A stretch of DNA of 64,000 nucleotides, from contig OY969700.1 of the NCBI GenBank assembly GCA_963702035.1, positions 1,984,001 through 2,048,000 of the forward strand, read 5' to 3'. This document shows, in pieces, positions 17,609 to 27,500 of this stretch (position 1 is its first letter; each line of letters begins with the position of its first letter). Source of the stretch: VRUE01 sp963702035 (GTDB lineage Bacteria; Actinomycetota; Thermoleophilia; Solirubrobacterales; 70-9). The position numbers were made by a program, and so were the translations under genes. A model generated the notes under the pieces. It was not told the DNA's origin. It worked only from the letters and a program-made list of their open reading frames with translations, and ran no database searches.

Positions 17609-18201
17609 TGGCCACTGCATTTCGCTTAGTCGTTCTCGCTTCGGGCTCTGGTACCAACCTGCAGGCGATCCTCGACACGCTGCACGGGCGCGAGGGGATC
17701 GAGGTGGCCGGGGTCGGCTCGGATAAGTCCGATGCCCGGGCGCTGCAGCGAGCCCGCGAGGCGGGGGTGGAGACTGCCGTCTTCCCGCGCGGCGATTACG
17801 CCGGCCGCGAGGCGCGCGACGCGGCAATGGCCGCGTGGGTCGAGACGCGCGGCGCCGACCTCGTCGTCCTCGCCGGCTACATGCAACTGCTCTCGCCCGC
17901 CTTCGTCGCCCGCTTCCGCGGCCGGGTCGTCAACATCCACCCGGCGCTGCTGCCTGCCTTTCCGGGTCTCGACGCGATCGGCCAGGCTCTGGCGGCGGGC
18001 GTGGAGGTCACCGGGGTCACCGTCCACTTCGTCGACGAGGGAGTCGACACCGGCCCGGCGATCGTGCAACGTGAGGTCGCGGTGCCGCCCGGTCGCGACC
18101 GGGCCCGGCTGGAGGCCGCGATCCACGCGGTCGAGCACGAGCTCTACCCCGAGGCGATCCGCATGTTGGCCCACCAGCTATCCAACGCATCCGACTTTTG
18201 A
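17608..18201 (+). CDS. purN: GAR transformylase
   Basis: Transfers a formyl group from 10-formyl-tetrahydrofolate to GAR. It has 197 residues. Motifs: LVVLASGSGTNLQAI at the start, NIHPALLPAFPG with the catalytic Asn and His, and GVTVHFVDEGVDTGPAI with the catalytic Asp. The ATG overlaps the purF stop by one base. The last codons and the stop lie in the left arm of a hairpin (18,183-18,234). Confidence 0.96.
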   Translation: MATAFRLVVLASGSGTNLQAILDTLHGREGIEVAGVGSDKSDARALQRAREAGVETAVFPRGDYAGREARDAAMAAWVETRGADLVVLAGYMQLLSPAFVARFRGRVVNIHPALLPAFPGLDAIGQALAAGVEVTGVTVHFVDEGVDTGPAIVQREVAVPPGRDRARLEAAIHAVEHELYPEAIRMLAHQLSNASDF

Positions 18202-18234
18202 CCACCTGGGGTGTGGTCAATGTCGGATGCGTTG
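18183..18234. terminator. Hairpin between purN and purH
   Basis: Arms CAACGCATCCGAC (18,183-18,195) and GTCGGATGCGTTG (18,222-18,234) are perfect; an inner TTGACCAC/GTGGTCAA pair extends the stem around a short loop. It covers the purN stop codon and ends 26 bases before purH. No U-tract follows, so it could be an attenuating or RNA-stabilising hairpin, or a palindromic repeat, rather than a simple terminator. Confidence 0.55.
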
Positions 18235-18260
18235 CCGGAAATCTCTAGGATCGGCACCGA

Positions 18261-19873
<1,613 letters not shown>

Positions 19874-19877
<4 letters not shown>

Positions 19878-19996
19878 ACGCCTGCAAATCGGCGCATCTC
19901 GGGGTCCTCAGTCGGCTTCGTCGGGTCACGCACTGGAGTGCGCTCCCCTCCTCATCCTCCCTGCGTCCCCCGACCTGCTTGATTTTCGGCGTCTAG
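19874..19996. terminator. Long inverted repeat joining the purH and LOG gene ends
   Basis: CTAGACGCC (19,874-19,882) and GGCGTCTAG (19,988-19,996) are perfect outer arms; AAATC/GATTT, TCGGGG/CCCCGA and a central GCAC-TGGA-GTGC add inner pairing. Each outer arm contains the stop codon of the gene that enters it: purH TAG on the plus strand and LOG TAG on the minus strand. A shared bidirectional terminator is the likely role. Confidence 0.55.
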
Positions 19997-20715
19997 AGCA
20001 ACTCGCGTTGGGCGGCGCTGGCGCGGCGGACGTGGTTGCAGATCTCCTCGCTGGTGTCGGCGGTGACGAGGAGGCGCATGTCGGCGCGGTCGATCAGGCC
20101 GTTGTCGTCGAGGTCTTCGTCGATCCAGCGCAGGAGCGGGGCCCAGTGGTCGCTGTCGACGAGGATCGTCGGGAAGTGCTCTATCCGGTTGGTCTGGATC
20201 AGGGTGATGCTCTCGAACAGCTCGTCCATCGTGCCGAAGCCGCCGGGGAAGATGACGAAGGCGCGGGCGTAGCGGACGAACATCAGCTTGCGGGCGAAGA
20301 AGTAGTGGAAGTTGAGCGCCCGGTTGACGTAGGGGTTCGTCTGCTGCTCCATCGGCAGCTCGATGTCGAGGCCGACCGAGAGGCCGCCGGCCTCTGCGGC
20401 GCCGCGGTTGGCTGCCTCCATCAGGCCGGGCCCGCCGCCGGTGATCACGGTGAAGTCCTCGGCGGCAAGGCAGGCCGCGGTCTGGCGGCAGAGCTTGTAC
20501 CAGCGATGGTCCTCGGCGACCCGGGCGGAGCCGAAGATCGAGACGCCCTCCTCGACGTCGCGGAGTGCGTCGAATCCCCGCTCCACCTCGTCGTGGATCC
20601 GCTCCAGGCGCAGCTCGTCCAGCTCCTCGACGTCACAGGGCTGGCGCAGCAGCTCGCGGTCGCGCCGCGCGCCGTTCGAATCCGGACCGCCGAGGATCTC
20701 CTTGTCGCCACCCAC
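19993..20715 (-). CDS. LOG-family protein (cytokinin-riboside phosphoribohydrolase type)
   Basis: A Rossmann-like protein of the TIGR00730/LOG family, 240 residues. It has the two diagnostic motifs: TGGGPGLMEAANRGA and PGGFGTMDELFE. Members hydrolyse nucleoside 5'-monophosphates to base and ribose phosphate, and many bacterial ones are PpnN-like nucleosidases. A role in nucleotide salvage would fit its place beside purH, but this is inference. A GTG start follows closely behind tRNA-Lys on the same strand. Confidence 0.85.
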   Translation of the reverse strand: MGGDKEILGGPDSNGARRDRELLRQPCDVEELDELRLERIHDEVERGFDALRDVEEGVSIFGSARVAEDHRWYKLCRQTAACLAAEDFTVITGGGPGLMEAANRGAAEAGGLSVGLDIELPMEQQTNPYVNRALNFHYFFARKLMFVRYARAFVIFPGGFGTMDELFESITLIQTNRIEHFPTILVDSDHWAPLLRWIDEDLDDNGLIDRADMRLLVTADTSEEICNHVRRASAAQRELL

Positions 20716-20723
20716 TCGCGTAG

Positions 20724-20797
20724 TGCCCCCGGCGGGATTCGAACCCGCGCCGCGCGGCTTAAAAGGCCGCCGCTCTAACCAACTGAGCTACAGGGGC
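20724..20797 (-). tRNA. tRNA-Lys(UUU)
   Basis: A 74-base cloverleaf on the minus strand. Acceptor GCCCCTG pairs with CGGGGGC (one G-U pair). The D-arm has GCTCAGTTGGTTAGAGC. The anticodon stem GCGGC/GCCGC holds loop CTTTTAA with anticodon TTT. The T-arm reads GCGGGTTCGAATCCCGC. The discriminator base is A; CCA is not encoded. Confidence 0.95.
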
Positions 20798-20847
20798 GCG
20801 CGGCCCATGGTAGTCGGAAGCCTGAGCGCTCAGCTGCCAGGTGGCGC

Positions 20848-21822
20848 TCACGAAAGCTCGGGCAGCCCCTCCTCGGGGGTCGAGGCCTCGGCGTGGGTGC
20901 GGCGGGGGATGCGGCCGGCTTGGCGGGCGGCGTGGCCGGCCTCGACGGCGCCGCGCAGGGCGCGCGCCATCGTGGTCGGATCCTCGGCGCCGAAGATCGA
21001 GCTGGCGGCCATCACCGCGGCGCAGCCGAGCTCCATCGCCAGGGCCGCGTCGGAGGCGGTGCCGATGCCGGCGTCGAGGATGACCGGGACCGCCGCCCGT
21101 TCGGCGACGATCGCGACGTTGTAGGGGTTGCGGATGCCGGCGCCGGAGCCGATCGGCGAGCCGAGCGGCATCACCGCGGCGCAGCCGGCCTCCTCGAGGC
21201 GGCGGGCGAGGATCGGGTCGTCGTTGGTGTAGGGGAGGACGGTGAAGCCCTCGCCGACGAGGGTCTCGGCGGCGTCGAGCAGCTCGACCGCGTCGGGGTA
21301 GAGGGTGCGGTCGTCGCCGATCACCTCGAGCTTGATCCAGTCGGTCTCGAAGGCCTCGCGGGCGAGGCGGGCGGTGCGGACCGCGTCGCGGGCAGTGAAG
21401 CAGCCGGCGGTGTTGGGCAGGGCGAAGAGGCCGAGCCGGTCGAGCACGTCGAGCACCGAGCCCTTCGCCGCGGGATCAATGCGGCGCAGGGCGACGGTGA
21501 CGATCTCCGCGCCGGAGGCGGCCAGCGCATCCTCCATCTGCTCCAGCGAGCGGAAGCCGCCGGTGCCGGCGATCAGCCGCGAGGACCACTGGCGCCCGCC
21601 CAGCTCCCAGGTCTCGGCGCCGCCCTGGATCGCGGCGAGCACCTCGACGCTGTGGCCCTCGGCGAGCGCCGTCGAGTCCCACTCGGCACGCGGCACGACC
21701 TCGCCGTCGAGTGCCACGGCGACGCCGCGACCCTCGCGCTCGGCACCGCTCTCGCGCACCGCGTCGGCCAGCGTCGCGCCGGCGGGCAGCTCGCGGGGCT
21801 CGCCGTTCAGCTCGATCCTCAT
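20848..21822 (-). CDS. thiSG: Fused sulfur carrier ThiS and thiazole synthase ThiG
   Basis: One reading frame of 324 residues joins ThiS (about 1-66) to ThiG (about 70-324). ThiS has the beta-grasp start MRIELNGEPREL and ends in the Gly-Gly of VLAAIQGG; no stop follows, and the chain runs on through AETWELGGRQWSSRLIAGTGGF into ThiG. ThiG has the Schiff-base Lys in WIKLEVIGDD and the phosphate-binding GSPIGSGAGIRNP and ILDAGIGTASDA. ThiS must carry a free C-terminal thiocarboxylate, so a fusion must be cleaved or act differently. It overlaps thiO by 4 bases and lies under the TPP riboswitch. Confidence 0.88.
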   Translation of the reverse strand: MRIELNGEPRELPAGATLADAVRESGAEREGRGVAVALDGEVVPRAEWDSTALAEGHSVEVLAAIQGGAETWELGGRQWSSRLIAGTGGFRSLEQMEDALAASGAEIVTVALRRIDPAAKGSVLDVLDRLGLFALPNTAGCFTARDAVRTARLAREAFETDWIKLEVIGDDRTLYPDAVELLDAAETLVGEGFTVLPYTNDDPILARRLEEAGCAAVMPLGSPIGSGAGIRNPYNVAIVAERAAVPVILDAGIGTASDAALAMELGCAAVMAASSIFGAEDPTTMARALRGAVEAGHAARQAGRIPRRTHAEASTPEEGLPELS

Positions 21823-22922
21823 ACCGGCGCACCCTCGAGCTCCTCGACCAGCATGTTCGCGGTCAGAGGCGCCAGCAAGATCCCGTTGCGGTAGTGCCCG
21901 GTCGCCCAGAGCAGTCCGTCGACGCCGCTGGCGCCGATCAGCGGCAGGTTGTCGGACGTCCCCGGCCGCAGCCCGGCGGTCGCCTCGACCAGCTCCATCT
22001 CGGCGACCTCCGGCAGCAGGCGGTAGGCCTCGCGGAGCAGCTCGTGGACGCCGCCCGCCGTAACCGCGGTGTCGAATCCCTGCTCCTCGACCGTGGCCCC
22101 GACGATCAGGCGACCGTCGGGGCGGGGGACGAGGTAGACGCGCTCCGAGGCGACAATGCACCGGCAGGGCGCCGCTTCGTTACGGGAGCGCAGCTCGAGG
22201 ATCTGGCCCTTGACCGGGCGCACCGGGGGACGGGCGGAATCCGGCAGCCAGTGCGCCTGCGCCGACCACGCCCCGGTGGCGAGGACGACGGCAGCCGCCT
22301 GCAGCTCCCTGCCGGCCCTGGTGCGCACGCCGGCGACCCGCTCGCCGTCGAGCAGCGTCGCCTCGACCTCGGTCCCGAGCAGCAGATCGACTCCGTCCTC
22401 GTTTTCGAGCGCGGCCAGCAGCGCCGTTGCGAGCGCCCGCGGATCGACCGAGGCCTCGTCGGGCGCGTGCACGCCGCCGTTGAAGGACGGGGTGAGGCCG
22501 GGCTCCAGCTCGCGGCAGCGGCGTGGCGGCAGCCACTCGGCGCCGAGGCTGAGCGAGCGCTGCAGCTCGTGCACGCGGCGCAGCTCCGCCGCCTCGTCGC
22601 GGTCGAGCGCGACGTGCAGGGCGCCGTCGCGGCGGTAGCCGGTGGACACCCCGCTCGCCGCCTCCAACTCGGCGACGAAGTCCGGGTAGAGCTCCGCCGC
22701 GGCCAGGGTCATCTTGAGCAGCTCCGGCTCGCCGAAAGCCAGCTCGCCGACCGGGGCCAGCATCCCGGCTGCGACCCGCGTCGCCCCGGCGGGCGGGCGG
22801 GAGCGCTCGACCACGGCGACCCGGGCGCCGCGCCGCGCCGCGCGCCAGGCACAGGCGAGGCCGATCACGCCGCCTCCGACGATCACCGCGTCATAACTCC
22901 GATTAGAGGGACTGCCGCTCAC
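21819..22922 (-). CDS. thiO: Glycine oxidase ThiO
   Basis: A FAD-dependent oxidase of 367 residues that supplies dehydroglycine for thiazole formation in aerobes. The dinucleotide fold is at the N-terminus (YDAVIVGGGVIGLACAWRAA, then VAVVERSRPPAGATRVAAG). The C-terminal motif RPGTSDNLPLIG, with TGHYRNGILLAP, is typical of ThiO. The GTG at 22,922 is chosen because GGAGG lies six bases upstream; the in-frame ATG further up lies inside the riboswitch core. Confidence 0.93.
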   Translation of the reverse strand: MSGSPSNRSYDAVIVGGGVIGLACAWRAARRGARVAVVERSRPPAGATRVAAGMLAPVGELAFGEPELLKMTLAAAELYPDFVAELEAASGVSTGYRRDGALHVALDRDEAAELRRVHELQRSLSLGAEWLPPRRCRELEPGLTPSFNGGVHAPDEASVDPRALATALLAALENEDGVDLLLGTEVEATLLDGERVAGVRTRAGRELQAAAVVLATGAWSAQAHWLPDSARPPVRPVKGQILELRSRNEAAPCRCIVASERVYLVPRPDGRLIVGATVEEQGFDTAVTAGGVHELLREAYRLLPEVAEMELVEATAGLRPGTSDNLPLIGASGVDGLLWATGHYRNGILLAPLTANMLVEELEGAPV

Positions 22923-22929
22923 ATTTGCC

Positions 22930-23040
22930 TCCGCCGGCATTACCCGGATCAGGTCCAGACGGTCGGCGGCCTCGATGCCGCCCTCTCAGCCTCGGCGCCC
23001 GAAGGCGCCAACGGCTCCCGTTACCCCTCCGATGCTACCC
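22930..23040 (-). promoter_or_regulatory. TPP riboswitch (THI element)
   Basis: On the minus strand the conserved blocks appear in order: ACGGGAGCC, a GGCGCC-TTCG-GGCGCC hairpin, GGCTGAGAGGG, then CCTGATCCGGGTAATGCC. These match the pyrophosphate- and pyrimidine-binding helices of the thiamin pyrophosphate aptamer. The 3' end is followed within about ten bases by the ribosome binding site GGAGG of thiO, so ligand binding could directly block translation of thiO and thiSG. Confidence 0.93.
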
Positions 23041-23072
23041 CTCCGGCCCACCAGGCAGGCCATAATCGACCT

Positions 23073-23759
23073 ATGAGCTTGGCGATGCCCGAGGCACACG
23101 GCCCGCTGCGACGCGAGCGGCTGCGCACCGCGCGCCTCTACTTCGTCTGCGATGCGATGCCCGGCGGCCGCGATCTCGAGGCGCTGCTCCACGCCGCGCT
23201 GGGCGGCGGCGTCGACATCGTCCAGCTGCGCGAGAAGGAGCTGGGACACGACGAGATCGAACGCTCGGCGCAGACCTTCCGCCGCCTCTGCGACACCTAC
23301 AGCGCCCTCTTCATCGTCAACGACGATCCCTACCTGGCTCAGTCGTGCGATGCCGACGGAGTCCACCTGGGACAAGACGATATGCCGGTCGAGGAGGCGC
23401 GAGAGATTCTGGGCCCGGAGACGATCATCGGCCTTTCAACGCATTCCAAGGAGCAACTGGCGGCAAGTGCCGGGCAACCCGTGGACTACGTCAGCGTCGG
23501 TCCCGTCTGGGAGACGCCGACCAAAGCGGGACGGCCCGGGGTCGGCCTCGGCCTGGTCGAGCACGCCGCCGCCAACGCCCCCCACCCCTTCTTCGCGATC
23601 GGCGGCATCGACACCGCGAACGCCGCCGAGATCGTTGCGGCCGGAGCGCACCGGCTCGGCGTCGTGCGGGCGATCCGCGACGCGGAGGACCCCGCGGCGG
23701 TAGCCGAAGCGCTGCGCGGCACCCTTGCCGCGGTCGGCGAGGCGGCCCCCGGTGCCTGA
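23073..23759 (+). CDS. thiE: Thiamine-phosphate synthase
   Basis: Couples the thiazole and pyrimidine phosphates to thiamine phosphate, 228 residues. Motifs: DIVQLREKELG, FIVNDDPYLAQSCDADGVHLGQDD, VGPVWETPTKAG and the phosphate-binding FFAIGGIDTANAAEIVAAGAHRLGVVRAI. It is divergent from thiO and the riboswitch lies on the other strand, so its own control is unclear. It overlaps the next gene by 8 bases. Confidence 0.95.
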   Translation: MSLAMPEAHGPLRRERLRTARLYFVCDAMPGGRDLEALLHAALGGGVDIVQLREKELGHDEIERSAQTFRRLCDTYSALFIVNDDPYLAQSCDADGVHLGQDDMPVEEAREILGPETIIGLSTHSKEQLAASAGQPVDYVSVGPVWETPTKAGRPGVGLGLVEHAAANAPHPFFAIGGIDTANAAEIVAAGAHRLGVVRAIRDAEDPAAVAEALRGTLAAVGEAAPGA

Positions 23760-24267
23760 CTCGCCGGACTCCCCCACTCCCCGCAAGCGCAAGCAGCGCG
23801 GCGCCGATGCTCCCACCCCGCGCGAGCGGATGGAGAAGGGCTACGCCCGTGCCGAGCAGCGCAACCAGGAGATCCGCGAGAACCTGCCGCCGCTGGCCGA
23901 GGGCGAGCGACCGCTGGCGGTGACGATCGGTGCCGTGATCGCCGCGCTGGTCGCCGCCTCGATCGTCGCCGGCTACCTGGCCGGCGTGAAGGTCGAAGGC
24001 GGCAAACCCCACTTCGTCCAGGTGCTCGCCCCGGCCCTGCTGATGGGGATCATGGCCTGGGGCATGTGGCGGGCCCGCTACTGGGCCGTGCTCGGCTTCC
24101 AGCTGCTGCTCGTCTTCCTCATCTTCAGCGCCGTCTTCGGGCTCGCCGTGCAGGTCTCGACGCTCGCCCAGTTTGCCGCGACCTTCGGCCTGCTCGTCGT
24201 CGCCGGCAGCCTCTTCTACTTCATGGTCAAGGCGATGGCCCGCATACAAATGCCTTCCAGGGAGTAG
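23752..24267 (+). CDS. Small integral membrane protein
   Basis: A 171-residue protein of unknown function. A charged N-terminal tail of about 50 residues (KRKQRGAD, RERMEKGYARAEQRN) is followed by four hydrophobic segments: AVTIGAVIAALVAASIVAGY, VLAPALLMGIMAWGMW, VLGFQLLLVFLIFSAVFGLAV and FAATFGLLVVAGSLFYFMV. The GTG start lies inside the end of thiE, so the two are coupled. No catalytic motif is visible. Confidence 0.7.
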   Translation: MPDSPDSPTPRKRKQRGADAPTPRERMEKGYARAEQRNQEIRENLPPLAEGERPLAVTIGAVIAALVAASIVAGYLAGVKVEGGKPHFVQVLAPALLMGIMAWGMWRARYWAVLGFQLLLVFLIFSAVFGLAVQVSTLAQFAATFGLLVVAGSLFYFMVKAMARIQMPSRE

Positions 24268-24298
24268 ACGGCGGCGGGCGTTCTATAGGCTGAGGCTC

Positions 24299-25666
24299 GT
24301 GGCCGATTCATACGACGTAATCGTCATTGGCGGGGGCCCTGGCGGCTATGTAGCCGCGATCCGCGCGGCCCAGCTCGGCAAGAAAACCGCCGTCGTCGAG
24401 CGCGACAAACCGGGCGGGCGTTGCCTCAACTACGCCTGCATCCCGGCCAAGACGATCCTGCGCAGCGCCGAGATCTACGACCAGGCGCGCAACAGCGCCG
24501 AGCTGGGCGTCGTCGCCAAGGACGTTTCGGTCGACTGGGACGCGCTCGGCAGGCGCCGCGCCGCCGTCTCCGACTCGCTCTCTGGCGGCGTGAAGATGCT
24601 CTGGGACAAAAACAAGGTGACGACGATCGCGGGCGTCGGCTCGCTCACCGCCGAGGGCAACGTCGCTGTCGGCGACGAGGTCTACGAGGCGGGCACCGTC
24701 GTGCTTGCCACCGGCTCGGTCGCGCTGCCGATCCCCGGCGTCGAGTTCGGCGACCGCGTCCTCGACACCTGGGGCGCCTGGTCGCTGCCCGAGCAGCCGC
24801 GCAAGATCGCCGTCGTCGGCGCCGGCGCGTCGGGTTGTGAGATCGCCTCCGCCTACGGCCGCTTCGGCACCGAGGTGCTGCTGATCGAGATGCTCGACCA
24901 GATCCTCCCGGCCGAGGACAAGGACATGGCGCGGGTGGTCGAGCGGGCCTTCAAGAAGCAGAACATCACGATCTCCACCGGCGCCCCGGTCGAGAACGTC
25001 GAGGCCGGCGGCGACTCGGTCAAGCTCTCCTACGGCGATACGACGACCGAGGTCGACTACCTCTGCGTCGCCGGCGGTCGCTCCGCCCACGTCGAGGGGC
25101 TCGGGCTGGAGGCCGCGGGGGTCAAGCTGACCGAGCGGGGCAAGGTCGATGTCGACGAGTACGGCCGCACCTCCAACGCCAAGGTCTACGCGATCGGCGA
25201 CCTGGTCCACACCAAGGCGCTCGCCCACAAGGCATCCGATGAAGGCGTCGTCGCGGTCGAGCACGCCGCCGGCGTGGCGACCCATCCGGTCGACCAGAAC
25301 CTCATCGCCGGCGCCACCTTCTGCCATCCGCAGGTCGCCGGCGTCGGCCTCACCGAGGCGGCCGCGAAAGAGGCGGGGCACGACGTCAAGATCGGCAAGT
25401 TGAAGCTGGGGGCGGTCGGCGGCGCGACCGTCTACGACGACAAGGACGGCATGGTCAAGCTCGTCGTCGACTCCAAGTACGGCGAGATCCTCGGCGCCCA
25501 CATCGTCGGCAACCGCGCCTGCGACATGATCGCCGAGCTGGTCGCGACGATGGCGCTGGAGGGCGGCTACCAGGAGCTGGCGCGGATCGTCCATCCCCAC
25601 CCGACGATCTCCGAGGCGATCTTCGAAGCGGCGCGGGCCGTCGATGGCTGGGCGACGCACGCCTAG
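24299..25666 (+). CDS. lpd: Dihydrolipoyl dehydrogenase (E3)
   Basis: FAD enzyme that reoxidises dihydrolipoyl groups of the 2-oxoacid dehydrogenase complexes, 455 residues. The FAD fold (YDVIVIGGGPGGYVAAIRAA) is followed by the redox-active disulfide in RCLNYACIPAKT. The NAD fold is at KIAVVGAGASGCEIASAYGR, and the C-terminal catalytic His is in HPHPTISEA. The GTG at 24,299 leads directly into the fold. It lies near pdhABC, lipB and lipA. Confidence 0.95.
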   Translation: MADSYDVIVIGGGPGGYVAAIRAAQLGKKTAVVERDKPGGRCLNYACIPAKTILRSAEIYDQARNSAELGVVAKDVSVDWDALGRRRAAVSDSLSGGVKMLWDKNKVTTIAGVGSLTAEGNVAVGDEVYEAGTVVLATGSVALPIPGVEFGDRVLDTWGAWSLPEQPRKIAVVGAGASGCEIASAYGRFGTEVLLIEMLDQILPAEDKDMARVVERAFKKQNITISTGAPVENVEAGGDSVKLSYGDTTTEVDYLCVAGGRSAHVEGLGLEAAGVKLTERGKVDVDEYGRTSNAKVYAIGDLVHTKALAHKASDEGVVAVEHAAGVATHPVDQNLIAGATFCHPQVAGVGLTEAAAKEAGHDVKIGKLKLGAVGGATVYDDKDGMVKLVVDSKYGEILGAHIVGNRACDMIAELVATMALEGGYQELARIVHPHPTISEAIFEAARAVDGWATHA

Positions 25667-25782
25667 CCTGGTCACTTGCCCTCGGGCCCCGTTCCCTTCT
25701 CATAGCTCTTTGCGAATTGCGATTCCTCCGCAGGGCGGAAATGAATGCATGAGGCGCCAAATAAATGCTTAAGCAAGCAATT

Positions 25783-25792
25783 TATAATTGCT
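25783..25792 (+). promoter_or_regulatory. Promoter and dyad of the AlbA/Schlafen gene
   Basis: A perfect -10 hexamer TATAAT (25,783-25,788) ends 17 bases before the ATG at 25,806, implying a very short leader. It sits inside a dyad AGCAATT-TAT-AATTGCT (25,776-25,792). The surrounding 110 bases are much more AT-rich than the core genes. The dyad across the -10 is a likely repressor site, perhaps for the gene's own product. Confidence 0.6.
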
Positions 25793-25805
25793 AATATGCA
25801 TTTCT

Positions 25806-27500
25806 ATGAGGTGGAAGCCTGAGGAATTGCTGGAGCGGCTCGATCGCCTGGAGACCGAAACGGCCAACGACATAGAGAGCGAGATTCTCGAGATCAAGGG
25901 GTCGCCGACGGATCGCGGCGAGCTCAAGGGTTGGTTGATCAAGAATGCCGTCTGCCTCGCAAACCAGCGCGGCGGTTGCGTCCTCGTCGGTATCGCCGAT
26001 CGCACGAAGGGACGAAACAAGGCGATCACCGGGATAGGCGACATCCCCTATCGCGGTCTGGAACGGGATGTCTACGACGCAACCGACCCCCACATCCTGA
26101 TCGAGCTGGAGGAGCTGCACGCGCCGGAGGGCGTTCTCCTCATGGCCCACATCCCTAAAGGAATCCCGCCGCACACCACCAGTTCCGGCAGAGCTTGGAT
26201 CCGCATCGACGACGGTTGCGTCCCTCTGACCGGATCCACCATCGCGCGAATGGTCTCCTCTTCGGGCGCACTCGATCTGAGTGCCGCACCCGCTGAGGGC
26301 GCCACGCTCGCCGATCTTTCCCCAGAGGCCCTGCAAAAAGGCCGCGACTACCTTCGTAGACGTCCTGGCCTCGCAAGCCTGGCCGAAGAGGACGACAGGG
26401 CCTTACTGAGGGGCCTGCGGCTGATGAGCGGATCCGAGCTGACCCAGGCGGCAATCCTGCTCTTCGGCACGCCGGACACCGTCGCGCGGTACCTCCCCCA
26501 GCATGAGATAACCGTCCTCCGCTACACGAGCAGCACGCGCTTCGACCGACGGCTCGATCTGCGTGGTCCCCTGCTGCTTGACCTGACCCGCATCGAGAAT
26601 GAGCTGGCGGCCGCCAGCTCTTTGCGGACCGTCCAGCCCAGGGGCTTCGCCCAGCTGGAGCTTCCTACGATCGATTGGGAGGTGGCACGGGAGGCGACGC
26701 TGAACGCCGTCGCACACCGCGACTACTTCCTGAGGCAAGCCACCATCCTGGCGCTGCACAAAGATCGAGTGGAGGTCTCCAGCCCCGGGGGCTTTGTTGG
26801 GGGAGTCACTCCGGAAAACATCCTGCGCCACGCACCGGTCCATCGCAATGAACTTCTGGCGGAAACCTTCCAACAGCTTGGCTTCGTCGACCGCGCGGGC
26901 GTTGGCGTGGACAGGATCTACGAGAGGCTCCTGCGCGTCGGCGCGCGCCTGCCGACCTACAGCGCGGACGAGAGCTCCGTCTCCCTCTCCCTTCCCCTCG
27001 GCGGCAGCGATGAGTTCGCGGCGTGGGTGGTCGAGTGGGAGGCCGAGAACGCGGAGCTTGATCTCGATCGGCTGATTGTGCTGCGCCGTCTCGTCGACGT
27101 CGGTTCGCTGGATCGCTGGACGGCGGCCGAGTGCCTGCAGTTGAGCGATGACCGCGGCGCCGAACGGTTGGCCGCGATGCGGCGCGAAGGCCTACTGTTC
27201 GTTCGCGGCAGGGGGCGCGGCACCCGGTATGAGCTCAGCCGTCCGCTTTCGGAACGACTTCGTGGTCGCGGACTCACCGACGCCGATCATCCGCTCGAAG
27301 CCGAGGGCGTTCGCCTGAGGGTCCTGGAGTTGCTGCGCGAGCGCGGCCGCCTGACCAACGCCGAGATACGCGACTTCTCCGGCTACAGCCGGCAACAGGT
27401 ACTGGCGCTGGAGAAAGCGCTTGAGCGCGCGGGTCTGATCGAGCTGCACGGCTACGGCAGGGGTGCTTACATCACCCTGGCCAAAGAGAGGCAAACATGA
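25806..27500 (+). CDS. AlbA_2/Schlafen-type ATP-binding protein
   Basis: A 564-residue protein with an N-terminal AlbA_2 (Schlafen-like) domain (ESEILEIKGSP, LKGWLIKNAVCLANQRGGCVLVGIADR) and a central GHKL-type ATP-binding domain (REATLNAVAHRDYF; VEVSSPGGFVGGVTPENI; NELLAETFQQLGFVDRAGVGVDRIYE). A C-terminal winged-helix pair follows. Such proteins are annotated as transcriptional regulators or ATP-dependent helicase-like proteins and are common in accessory DNA. The start at 25,806 is preferred over an upstream TTG because of the TATAAT spacing. It overlaps the next gene by 4 bases. Confidence 0.83.
   Translation: MRWKPEELLERLDRLETETANDIESEILEIKGSPTDRGELKGWLIKNAVCLANQRGGCVLVGIADRTKGRNKAITGIGDIPYRGLERDVYDATDPHILIELEELHAPEGVLLMAHIPKGIPPHTTSSGRAWIRIDDGCVPLTGSTIARMVSSSGALDLSAAPAEGATLADLSPEALQKGRDYLRRRPGLASLAEEDDRALLRGLRLMSGSELTQAAILLFGTPDTVARYLPQHEITVLRYTSSTRFDRRLDLRGPLLLDLTRIENELAAASSLRTVQPRGFAQLELPTIDWEVAREATLNAVAHRDYFLRQATILALHKDRVEVSSPGGFVGGVTPENILRHAPVHRNELLAETFQQLGFVDRAGVGVDRIYERLLRVGARLPTYSADESSVSLSLPLGGSDEFAAWVVEWEAENAELDLDRLIVLRRLVDVGSLDRWTAAECLQLSDDRGAERLAAMRREGLLFVRGRGRGTRYELSRPLSERLRGRGLTDADHPLEAEGVRLRVLELLRERGRLTNAEIRDFSGYSRQQVLALEKALERAGLIELHGYGRGAYITLAKERQT

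Noticed and set aside
21823..22161. Apparent N-terminal extension of thiSG into thiO
   Set aside because: The extension is an out-of-frame reading of thiO. ThiS begins properly at the ATG at 21,822, which overlaps the thiO stop.
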